DNA of 64,000 bases from Sarcocystis neurona (taxonomy: Eukaryota > Apicomplexa > Conoidasida > Eucoccidiorida > Sarcocystidae), in assembly GCA_000727475.1 (NCBI GenBank), contig KL647306.1:1801332-1865331 (forward strand), in the 5' to 3' direction. Positions within the stretch are counted from its first letter, which is position 1. The number at the start of each line of letters is the position of its first letter. This document shows, piece by piece, positions 47,116-57,416 of the stretch. Made by a program: the position numbers and the translations under genes. Under the pieces are notes generated by a model. That model was given only the letters and a program-made list of their open reading frames with translations. It was not told the origin of the DNA and did no database searches.

Positions 47116-47371
47116 AGCAAGAGGTCCGGCGGCGCGTCACCGTCGGCGACGCGAATAAATCTTTTATGCGAGTGGAACACAAACGGGGCACTGACCAGCT
47201 CTCTTCTTTTGTCCTTTGAGAGATCTAAATCGACGTATACGGCGGCGTGAATTTGTACCGGAGCGCTCGGACGTGGAATGAAGAGTATATAGCGGTGAGA
47301 CTTTAGAGGAAAAAGGGAGGTGAGGGACACACGTTTATTTGTCACCGAAGAGAAAAACGCCAGCTGTGCTT
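47116..47371 (-). CDS. Internal exon of unknown function upstream of EBP2
   Basis: Strong acceptor (a CTGTCTCTCACAG pyrimidine run) and strong donor GTGAGT, 256 bp, phase 1 in and 2 out. It encodes SHRYILFIPRPSAPVQIHAA, VYVDLDLSKDKRREL and KRFIRVADGDAPPDLL: mixed composition, no repeat, convincing as protein. I recognise no domain. There is no ATG in frame, so at least one more 5' exon lies beyond 47371. Phase links it to 46749. Confidence 0.5.
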
Positions 47372-50300
47372 CTGTGAGAGACAGAGACACAGTTCACAAA
47401 GTGAGACGGTTTTGCTGAATGAAAATGTATGAAATGTTTGAACGATGCGGATGTACAATGGAAGGCAACGCAAAATTTCGGCTCTCTGCGGCTGGAAAAA
47501 AGGCTACGCCTTCACGCAGAACAAACACGCAAAAACACGAAAAGTGTAAGAGCACGTATCATTTGTCTGCAGGAGTCTCTTCCCGAAGCACAACGACGGG
47601 CATGTCCGTTTCTCTCACGCATGCTCAGTCGAATTGCATGTAAGAGGATCCTCCCACATACTGAAATACTCATCACTTCTCGGGGAACCCAGGAGGTGAA
47701 TGGCAAAAGAGAGCGTCACGTGGCATTTATATCTTCAAACTCTTTCTCACACTTAACTCGTTTACACTGTCCATGCTAGTGATTTACTAACGTTTTATTC
47801 GGGCCGTGTGAGTCTTCAGGCAGTTATCGCTGTTTAAGGCCCGGTGAGTGACTGGTTCACACTAAGTAGTACATATGTATATATCTACTGGCCGGGTTGC
47901 TCACCGTTAGAACAAACACAGCATACGTCGAACAATATGTTTGTGTAGAAATATGCGTGTCCACGACACAGATAGAGTTCTGGTCAACGTTTTCGTCGGA
48001 CACGAGTCAGACCCATGTCTGACTCGCCTTTTGCATGCGCATGGATACGTATCTATGCCCAGTTGAACACAATACGTCACGCTCCTACGTATTTGAATGT
48101 ATATGTACGTTGTTTCGGTAAGTTCTGTGTGTGTGCATAGCAAGACATTCGGAAACACAAATGCTGCATGGCGGATATCTATACCTGTACTCGTGTCCAT
48201 GAAAATTTGTCCGGCAATCGTGACACTGGTATGTATCCACAATATGTATACACGTGTATACACAAACAACCGTTTTACCAGTAGCTATTTCTTTGCCTGT
48301 AGAGACCCACCAGTGAAACCACCTTTTCCTTCCGTCTTCCTGTATCGTGAGGGCCGAATTTCCGCGTTTTCTGCTTTAGAAGTGACAACAGTATTGTTTT
48401 AGTGATAATTGCTATGCGTCTAGGACGCACCTTGCCCCAAGACTACTGTCGAAAATACACAGCATGTTGTCCACAATTTGAGAGGAATTCTGGGTTAAAT
48501 GCCAGATAAAGCTCACGGAAGAGCGCGCGGTTCCTCATGCTTGCGAGCAGTGATCTGTCTGTGCCCCCGCTCACCTCACAATATCCCCTAATAGCAGTGC
48601 CACCGGTGCAACTGTGGCTGGGAGTACAATGCCACTATCTCGTAATCTCCTGGTAGTGCTAATACAAAGTCTTCGTCGGACACGCTGTCGCTGTTGAAGG
48701 CATCCATTCTGGTGTGGCCGGGATAGTTCACATCACTCCTTACGGCTTTTCTATTGTGCAGAAAATCGACGATCTTATCTTAGGATCTTAGGGTACGGTG
48801 AAACGAATGCTACACTTCTTGGTTTCTGTGCATAGAACAAGTAGCTGTGCGAGACTGTTTTGCAGCTGGGCTCTGAAGACTGTCGACCACGGCAAATAAC
48901 CTCTTCACAATCTTGTACCCTTTTCGCCTATGTTTACTTCGCGTTGCTACCTATTCTTGCGTCTAAACTGCATTGCAACCCTGACGAGAGGACCACCAGC
49001 GTCTACGTGATACACCGGATGTACACTTTTCACATTTACTTGAAGTTTTTACTTCTTATCTGTTCCTCGTTGTGCTTGCATTACGAAGCCACTACGTTCT
49101 CCCTAGCCCTCAACTAGCTCATATTATGAGGAGTGCGTACTGCAACCACAGAATTCATCTCCGTTCACAACATTCTTCCGTAATGAAGTTGCGATGTCTT
49201 CCCTGCTTCTGGCTTCTGGATCACTTATGAGACTACCCCTGTTTCTAGAGTGTGTCTGCGCACTATTTGTAGCTCAACGGATACTGAAGTGCTGTTTGGC
49301 TGGTGCCTCCCTTGATGGCACAGATTGCAGCCTTCACTGAAGAGCTCTGCTGCTGAAGCCGCACAAGAAAATACATCAGTTCGCATTCTTACCACTCTTC
49401 TGGAGACGTGTGGTGCCGTAAGAACGTTAGCAAGTGATAAAGGTTCAAACCGCGCTAAGCTGCACTGCTACTCCTGAGCTCGCGCCTAATTACTATATGG
49501 GTATGTACAACGCGACTGCATCCTTCAACTATTACTTAGGTGTCGTATATCCCTCCACACGTTTCCATCGTGCATGCGTTCAAATTTCTATCCCCATTTA
49601 AAGGGCTACTTCGTCGCCAGGTATGCGTGTGTGGATCCCTTCACATGTACATGTCCGTAAGTACGTGTACGCATGGAGTTGCAGCCACACGAACGAGATG
49701 GGCAGGCAACCATTCTTCCATATGCAAGACCTAGCGATCCGCTTTCGGGAACTCCGTTAGCAGAATTAGATGTATAGGTGGACGGAGCAGAAAAACCCAG
49801 ATGAGTAAGCGTCAGAATATAGTCAGTTGTTATGGCGTGTGGTGTTTTCTGCGTGACGGACGAGGGGAAGAAGAACAAGCGGGAAGCCCCTGACAGAATA
49901 GAAGCGGTAGCAGCTGTTTCACAGGGGGAAGTAAGAAAAAGTAGCCCAATACTGAGGGAAAGGAGAAGGGTCACTGCAGAAGTTCCTGGTACGATTGAAG
50001 ACGAGGACCTTACAGGCCACACAGCGCCACCGAACTATCTACCGCATAAAAGGAAAGGAGCGCAGAACGGGAAAGTAGAAGAAGACGTGAAGGAACAAGA
50101 CAAAAAAAGTGGAGAAGAGGAGCAAGACGAATAAGTAGGGGATGTTGTTGTAGATGGGGCTCACGTGGAGACGTAGAAACCAGCAGACATCAGTGACTTA
50201 AGTGAAAGGCGGAATACACTTGAGGGTGCCATGAAAATGCTCGTAGGAACGCAGAGCAAGATGAAGACGATTAAGAAATCGTTGAAAAAGGTGAATCTTA

Positions 50301-51402
50301 ATATGTTGCTCAATTCCGCATAATGCCCAAGGATCCGCATCACTGAAGAAGACAATATGGGATGCATTCAGAAGGAAGCAGGGTTGGGCGTTGATTCGTT
50401 GATGGCAAAGGCGTACTCACTTCGTAAGGGGTAGGAAGATTTTTCGATAGAAATCCTTCTTTTCCATAGGCTCACACAGGAATGCACACATTCAAACATG
50501 TATACATACATGCGTGCAATCATCATTTTGTTGTGGTAACTGAGCGAGCAAGGTCCGACGAAATAGGAAGAAAAATGCTAATATCGAAGGCGACTGCAAG
50601 AGAAGGTGTCCCCAACAGGGCAGCCCAGGGGTCAGTTTGTTTCCTGGGCCCCCGGTGAAAATCACACACTGCGCGACTAGATTTAAACTGCAGAGTAAGA
50701 AGAACGAGAATTTCGCAGATAAGACGGACGGAAAAATCTATGCGTGCGCGCACGACACTCGTACGCGTGTAACTAGTTACAAAGAGCTACGTTTATAGAG
50801 GCATTCACAGCAGCGAATTAATCAAGTCTAGATATTTTTATTACACGTTTTTATATGGGCGTCCCCGCAACGGAGATACTGTAAAACCTACGTAAGTTTC
50901 TTTCGCTGTCCACACGCACACACGCACACATCCATCGTCATGATCTGCGTGAATGCACCATAATCTTCTCACTGTTGATCACGTTTCATTACGTAGCCAT
51001 TCGATCAAAGTGGCTCGACGGCACGCTGGGTAGGGCGACAACCGCTAGCACGATCTAAGTGCATATCGTTTCAAAGTGCTCGACCAGGTGAGGCCACATT
51101 CATCGCCCTTCAGCGCACAAGCTCCGTCCCCTTATCGCGGCGTAACCAACAATTTTCCCCAGCCCATAGCCCATATGGGAAACCTGCATTCCTCTCCTCA
51201 GGTATCTAAGGTACATGGATTATCTGCCACGTATGTCTCGATAGGCTCTGCCATCGTACATCTGAGTGTTTCGCATTCCATGAGGTATAAATCTGTCAAA
51301 GATCGTGGCCAATGCATGTACCACAACACATGCAGTATTCGTATACCTGACATATGTGTACATGTATGTACACATATGTGTATTATGTGTGCGTGGGTAC
51401 GT
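47372..51402. other. Repeat-poor region, no supported gene
   Basis: No simple repeats of note. Short ORFs exist on both strands. At 49832-50134 (plus) is a 100-codon ORF with an acidic Lys/Glu tail, while the opposite strand over 50022-49606 reads a hydrophobic, signal-like sequence; I cannot tell which, if either, is real. At least one 5' exon of the gene at 47371 should lie here. Confidence 0.4.
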
Positions 51403-51918
51403 TCATTGCTTCCCTCTACTGAGCGATGGCAGCGACCGCTGTACAAGGGCACAGAACTGCTGAAAATCTACTTCCGCTGCTTGTCCTTGTGAGCTTTTTC
51501 CATCGCCACCAGTGACACCACTACCAAGCAGATAGGCAGCGGTGTCAGTCCCGATTTTCACTTGGACACGTTCGGCGAAGGCGACGAGCTCATTGGCGCT
51601 AACGCGACCATCCCCATTCGTGTCTACGAGATGGAATATGTCCTCGAGCACTGCGGGCAGCGGCTGCCCCAGCTGCTTCATAAAGAAGGAGAGAAAAGTG
51701 GAGAAATCAACCCTGGCGGAGGCAGCAGATGGTTTCCCGGGCGATGTGGCAGATGCAAGGAGCTCCTTGAGCAGCGTCTTAATTTGTTCATCGTCTACGT
51801 CACACCCAACTCGGTCGCACATGAAGGTTCGCAGATCCGTCTCGCTGATATGACCGTCGCCGTCGATATCTACAGCTTTGAACAAGCTCTCCAGCTGGTC
51901 TGTGCCCTGAGGAGCCAT
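51403..51918 (-). CDS. EF-hand calcium-binding protein, calmodulin-like
   Basis: Single-exon gene of 171 codons; ATG at 51918 (MAPQGTDQLE), chosen over upstream in-frame codons because it starts just before the first EF-hand helix. Two canonical EF loops are visible: DIDGDGHISETD (residues 17-28) and DTNGDGRVSANE (99-110). Each is followed by a degenerate partner whose conserved end remains (VDFSTF near 70-75 and VDFQQF near 155-160), giving the four-hand, two-lobe layout of the calmodulin/centrin superfamily, with only hands 1 and 3 likely to bind calcium. Insertions of about ten residues (Ala/Ser/Pro-rich and Gly-rich) sit in hands 2 and 4, unlike true calmodulin. No signal peptide or membrane segment, so it is likely a cytosolic calcium sensor. 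The partner is unknown. No intron is seen; neighbours are unannotated. Confidence 0.9.
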   Translation of the reverse strand: MAPQGTDQLESLFKAVDIDGDGHISETDLRTFMCDRVGCDVDDEQIKTLLKELLASATSPGKPSAASARVDFSTFLSFFMKQLGQPLPAVLEDIFHLVDTNGDGRVSANELVAFAERVQVKIGTDTAAYLLGSGVTGGDGKSSQGQAAEVDFQQFCALVQRSLPSLSRGKQ

Positions 51919-54900
51919 AGTCACATGCGACCTTGGGACGCGCCGCACGCTGCACGAAAAGGAACGGCGTCCAACGAAATACGGCTCTCATCAGCCGCGA
52001 AAGGCGGCGGTTGAATTTTTGGTAGCCGAAACCAGCATCTGTAGCCTTTTGCACAAACGAAAAGAAATTTTGCAGGGACGAAGACACAGGCAACACGGAG
52101 GAAGCCACAAGCATCAGGGACGAAGCCATACAGCAACCGCAGCCGGTAGGGGAGAGAGCGCAGGCTTCAGCTCGCCGAGCTGCAGACGGAGAGATACGGA
52201 GTACCGCTCCAGGATGGTATATTTGGACCCCTGGCTGCGCTAGGTTGGACACCTTTGCTGGTTTTTCGGTCACATGGCACAACCAACTTACGGAAACCCA
52301 AATGCCTCATACACAAGCGTCCTACCCAATGTTTTATGGGACCCCCTGGTACTGCGGCTCGTGCCACGTGAACGATACGGCCGACTACCGTATTGAGCAG
52401 GTTACAAACACACGTGCATGGGTGAGCCACGTACGCAGCATTTGCTTCGTTCCCCTCACGTACCTCAACGATTAAGTCCATATTATGGACAACAACGCCT
52501 ACCGCTGTCAGACTCGGGCACAGTGAACTGCCTCGTCGAAACTTCAACAGTCTACAGGAGGACAACGTGAACTGTGTGCGGCATTCGCGCTAGTTGTGTA
52601 TGCCTTTGCTCGAGTGGTTGCGTACAGAGGGTGATGTCACTGCAGCCAGCTGAGCAAGGCACACCTCTATGATTTTGATACCCTGTAATGAGGTGTGGGG
52701 AACAAGACCGCCTCCAAGCGCTCGCGCTTTTCCTCTTCAACGCTCCGTACACAGCGTAGACTCTATACCGTTGTGGTCGAAATTCACTTCCAGGAAGGAC
52801 GTCCCTCGTACGTACCGGACCGCTAAAACGTTCTGTTTTTTCGTCTGTAACCGCAGTCCTCTCTCCATACAGCCGCATCCCCAAGTGTAGATAGCACTGG
52901 AGTCAACGTTACGTCCAAGAAGAAGCCTACCGAATTTTATGTAACGTCCAATATTTTTATGACTTTCCTCAAACGCTCTTCTCACTCCTTGTCAGTCATT
53001 CTACAAGAAAAAATGTGTTACACTTTGGCTACTCCTGTCCTCTTGAGCTCCAACAAGGAGTACCAATGATTCTGAGTGTACGGCAGTCTTGATGACTCAG
53101 CGCTGGAACCCCGCGCTGCACACTGTTTTCTCTCAACGAAACTGCATACGCTAAGCCTATGCTCTGGTCTCATTATCACCTGTGCGCTTTGCTGCTGAAT
53201 ACTTTCTTGTACCTTTCAAAAGAGTTTGGCACCAATCTTCCCAACTTCAACAGGTACACCAGAATGCATCGATCAGGCGTACACTCTTGCTGGTGATCGT
53301 GATTTCATCAAGGGTGGTTCTCCATGACGTCTTAATTGACACCATATAGGGAACCGATGCTTTTAACATCCTTGTGGTTCTAGCGGCGGTTTAAATGCAC
53401 TCCATGTAGTTAAGAGACGCTTTTAACATCGTTGTGCGTCTGTCCTCACCCGTAGCCGAAAAGTGTCTCGTTCGGTTTGTGCAGTGTTCTTCGTAATGGC
53501 TGCAAGTGTCGATTTCGCTTGACGTCGACCGACTTCAGCAACAGTATCGCTTTGTTCGATTTCACGTCAAACCACTGTTGCTGTGTCTATTTCAGAGCTT
53601 CCACGTTGCATTACAGTGAACCCTGAAGAGGAGTTCAAACCCGTGGAAAATGTACTTCGTATTACTGCAGGCGCTGCGTCACCATGTTGCCAGGCCCATA
53701 CGAGAAGCCTCAAGCAAGTACTTGCTTCCTTGCAGTGGTACAGAAGAGTGGACTGACTGCGAAAGGCGTCGAGAATCACCTCAGACACGCCAGCGAACAA
53801 CTGTTAGCTCTGAACGTAGGTGGCAGGGTGACATTGTCGTGCACGCCATTTGAATTAGGTGTTCCAGCGCTCCAAGCTGGATGAGACGTGAACAGGTAGC
53901 TTCCAAGTCTATACAAGCACGAAAGCGGGCTGGGGGGAGGTGGGTGGCGCTACAAGGCGGGAAGCTGCATTGATTACGTTGGTGAAAACGTGTTAGTCCT
54001 CCACTCCCGCAGTTTGTCGTAGTACGTGTAGAAAGAATACCAAGCACGTCAGAGTTGCCGTGAGGTACATTTAGTGGTACGAGGGACACATGATATAAGT
54101 GGAGTGTGCTAAGTGTGTCGCAACTGTACTGGAACACCTTTGTTCGCTGTCCTGTTCTCAATGGCGAGCTGGACATTATGAGGGGGTAACGGCTAGAGAC
54201 GGTCGTGTGATGAGAGCGACAGACGTTTTAAAAACATTCAAATGTATTGGCAACTTCCTGAACTAAGGGAGCCATCAGTCTACAGGGAGATGGCGATACA
54301 AGCAAATCCCAGTACTAGTGGATGTGTCCAGATTTACACCTTTCACGCTGGTGCAAGAGGACGCGGATTCGTGTGTGCTGATCGTTGGCCTATTGCCCCG
54401 TCGTACTCGCCCCCTTGCACCGCTACCCAGGCTTTGCACGGTAGAGTACCGGTAACTTTCAAATACAGCGAAGACGACGATCGGGAGTGAGGGCGACAGA
54501 AAGAAAAGAAGAGATGGCGCACCAAGAGACGGACAACTAAAGCAAGAATCCCCCTTGTTGTTCACTCATCGAGTTGCCGTGTGAGTACCACAGAATAGAA
54601 AGGGGACTTGAAGACGTCCATGTCAGACTCTGTCTCCTGTTGCAGCAGCCATAGGCCACACTTTCTCGGACTACAACGACATTACGCAGTCTACGGTACA
54701 CATGCGTCGACTTGTGCACTGTTTTATATGTAGAACGGCTGTTCTACAGGCGGGACCAGGGGCGCGAGATGCGACGCTCTCGGATAGCCACAATCGCTAG
54801 GTGCAGCGAAGAAAAAGTGGAAGGTGCCACCTTGTGTGCTGGCTGGCTATCCAAGGGGAGAGGGGGAATCGATGCTGGCTGGCTCCTCTTCGACGACGAA

Positions 54901-55792
54901 AGAATTTTTTTCGTGTGTGGGTGTGTGTGTGCCTCTGTAAGGGGGAATGTCTTCTGTTTAACTGTGGTCCAAGGTATTTATCTGCTCGTTTCCAACAGCT
55001 GCCTTTCCCTCGAAGGCACACATGTTGGCCCTCTCGAGCCGAAGGTTTGCAGTCGGTAACAATTTTTTAGGTAACTCTAGGTAGTGAAACAGCAACTCAT
55101 TTTCCCCTTCCCACCAATTTATTTTAGGGTTGACTTTTAATCTGGGAAACCGTGACAGATGAAGGCGGAAGAACTGGTATTGCTGCAAGGTAATTTTGGC
55201 TGACCAAGTAGCGACACTACACGTAGCGTCGTGATACAGCGGTGTTGTATGTGGCGCGGTAGACACTCATCGCTTTTCCACATTGGCGTACACAGTTTAA
55301 CAACGACCTTTGTAAGCAACTTTTGAAGGAGTGAACACGTACAGTATTGAGCAACAGTGGGAAGTGTGAACACGTATACTGGGTGTGAAACTCGAAGAAG
55401 GGGTCATTACGCGGTTTTTTCCCCGTACGTTCACTCCGCAGGAAATTCATCAGTCGAGCTTGTGCGAGTTCGGACGAAATGCTCCCCATCGTGGCCATGA
55501 TAGGAACAACCAAAGCACATTGACTGAAAGCAGTGCATACACGTGTATCATCACAGCGGGTTGAGCAAGGTGTGGGTAGTGGCAGTGTACCTTTTGTTAT
55601 GCTCTTGATGAAGCAGAACTGTACTGTGCGAAAACGAAAAACAGGTTCGGTGGCCAAGCTCGCATTCAACTGATTGACAGGTAATTCTACGGTGCCGGCA
55701 AAGAAGTGCAGGCCTACCGTGGGGTATGGCAATGGATCGGCGACGTCACTCGTTAGTGTGAGTCGACTTAGATCGTGAATACGTGCTCCTCA
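51919..55792. other. Repeat-poor region, no supported gene
   Basis: Short ORFs on both strands, none with a recognisable motif. The longest is on the minus strand at 55732-55217 (171 codons; an internal ATG gives MATMGSISSELAQARLMNF). Simple repeats are absent. I cannot support a gene. Confidence 0.4.
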
Positions 55793-55934
55793 AGTGTCGA
55801 CGTTTTGCCTCTGCCATCTGGCTCTTTCCGATGTTCTTTTTCATCCCATTGTCCCAATCTTACAGTGTCAACGTTTTGCGTCTGCCATCTGGCTCTTTCC
55901 GATGTTCTTTTCCATCCCAGTCTCCCAATCTTAC
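55793..55934 (+). repeat. 71-bp tandem duplication ending in acceptor-like sequence
   Basis: Two copies with few differences (55793-55863 and 55864-55934). Both include CCATCTGGCTCTTTCCGATG, and both run into CCCAATCTTACAG, a good pyrimidine-rich 3' splice site. It lies about 325 bp before the 385-residue gene. Confidence 0.93.
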
Positions 55935-56243
55935 AGTATGCACGTGGATTGCCACGACAATTAATGCCTGCGGCATTGCGGGTCCTGCCTGAGCGGAGCG
56001 ACTGAAAGAAACCTTTGCCTGCCGCTGTTTGTTACCGTACGTTACCTCCACTGCGCGCGGCAGAAAGTCTCTGCTTTCTCGTATCTGGCTCGCTACGTTC
56101 TTTCCTTTTTCCCTGCGGCGTAGAGGACGTCCCGGTTCCTCTTGCTATCCCTCTCCTACATTCCGCTCTGTTTGTTTTTTATCATCCGTCCGTGCGGCGC
56201 AGTTGCAGAACAACACAAGCTTATAAAGCTGGGTGCACCTTCC

Positions 56244-56262
56244 GATGGCTAATGTAAAATGA
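56244..56262 (+). promoter_or_regulatory. Overlapping micro upstream ORF
   Basis: An ATG at 56245 opens a five-codon ORF (MANVK) whose TGA (56260-56262) overlaps the ATG of the main gene at 56259-56261 (ATGA). A second ATG at 56252 is followed at once by TAA. This arrangement could limit translation or allow reinitiation; regulation is inference. Confidence 0.5.
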
Positions 56263-57416
56263 AGAATCCTTTTGCCTGGTGCTTCGGTCGTGGTAAGAAG
56301 GGCAGGAGGAAGCCAGAGAAGCGACAACGAGAGGAACCAGTAGCGGACGAACCTGTCCGCCTGCGGTATCCCCTCTTCGACCCCCGCACAACTGAAACGC
56401 AACCTGGTGATCTGCCGCCTACGCCTTCTGATCGTTCGAGTTGCCCGTCTGTGCCAGAGGAATTGGATACCCACGAGAAGATTACTCTTCCCAAAGACGA
56501 GGAAGAGGAAGAAACGCCTTTCGTGGAACAAAAACAAGAGGAGGGACCGAAGGAAGTACAAAAAGAGGAGTCGCCAGCGCCGCCGCCATCACCGAAAGAA
56601 GCACCGGCGGATGCCGCTCCTCCTCCTGCTGCTGCTCCTGCTGTTACTCCTCCTGTTGAGGAGAAGACACGCAAAAAAGAACGACCGAAGGCAGAGCCTG
56701 GACCAACAGAAGCTACTCCTCCTAGAGAACTCACTCCAGCACGGGAACGCTCTCGTAGTCGCCCGACTCCTTCAGGGCCATCTGTTTCACCTGAACCCCC
56801 CTCCACGACGGGCGCAGTTGCTCCGCCTTCTACACCACCGGAAGCAGAAGCTTCTGTTCCTCTTTCTCGTCAGACGCAGCCGCCCTCGTCTGCGCCTGCT
56901 GCACCAGTGCCGCTGCCACCGCCTCCGCCGGCGGCGTCGAACTCTCAACTCGCCGAAAGCGCACACATGCGAAAAGAGGCTGCGATGTCGCCGTTAGAGA
57001 AACTAGCCAGCGCGCGTTTGGCGAGACACCCAGGCGAAGCTCTGGAAGAAGCAGAAGCAGCGACGGCCCCTTGCACGCCTCCCGAGTGGGAGGAGGGCCC
57101 CGTCGTTGCAGAAACGGAGATGCAACAACTGGAACGCACGCGACGTCTACAGCAAAAATTGCTCGCTCTTGAAGAGAGTCTAGACGCAGAAGAACTGCAA
57201 CTATGCCACGACAGCACCAGACGCAGACGCAAAGTCAGAAGAGAGTTCCCACGTTACCGGGTAAGCTGGCGTTGTGTACAGGCCGCCATCGACTTTTACG
57301 CAGACGTTCAAGACGGAATCCTGGAGGATATAAGAATGCGCCTTGACGCCCACGAACCCAAAGACTGCAGAATATGCAGAAACATTGATTACAGTGATGT
57401 TCCAGTGCTTCCATAG
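56259..57416 (+). CDS. Proline/glutamate-rich protein of unknown function
   Basis: Single-exon ORF of 385 codons with ATG at 56259 and TAG at 57414-57416. The N-terminus (MKNPFAWCFGRGKKGRRKPE) is basic with one Cys, reminiscent of lipid-anchored or nuclear signals, but no known motif fits. Residues about 20-235 are low complexity: acidic, then Pro/Ala/Ser-rich with runs of prolines. Residues about 235-385 look folded or coiled: a Glu/Leu/Arg-rich helix (LEKLASARLARH, METRLQQ-type heptads), a basic RRRRKVRRE patch, and a C-terminal segment with RVSWRCVQAAIDFYADV and CRICRN. No membrane segment. I recognise no family; the structured C-terminus suggests a coccidian-specific protein. The opposite strand also has a Gly/Ser-rich ORF, which I take as its shadow. 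Confidence 0.75.
   Translation: MKNPFAWCFGRGKKGRRKPEKRQREEPVADEPVRLRYPLFDPRTTETQPGDLPPTPSDRSSCPSVPEELDTHEKITLPKDEEEEETPFVEQKQEEGPKEVQKEESPAPPPSPKEAPADAAPPPAAAPAVTPPVEEKTRKKERPKAEPGPTEATPPRELTPARERSRSRPTPSGPSVSPEPPSTTGAVAPPSTPPEAEASVPLSRQTQPPSSAPAAPVPLPPPPPAASNSQLAESAHMRKEAAMSPLEKLASARLARHPGEALEEAEAATAPCTPPEWEEGPVVAETEMQQLERTRRLQQKLLALEESLDAEELQLCHDSTRRRRKVRREFPRYRVSWRCVQAAIDFYADVQDGILEDIRMRLDAHEPKDCRICRNIDYSDVPVLP

Noticed and set aside
49440..49475. tRNA B-box-like GGTTCAAACC
   Set aside because: No acceptor, D or anticodon stems can be drawn around it.
56249..56806. Minus-strand Gly/Ser-rich ORF opposite the 385-residue gene
   Set aside because: The plus-strand frame is longer, has a clear ATG and ends in non-repetitive protein-like sequence; the minus ORF is its complement.
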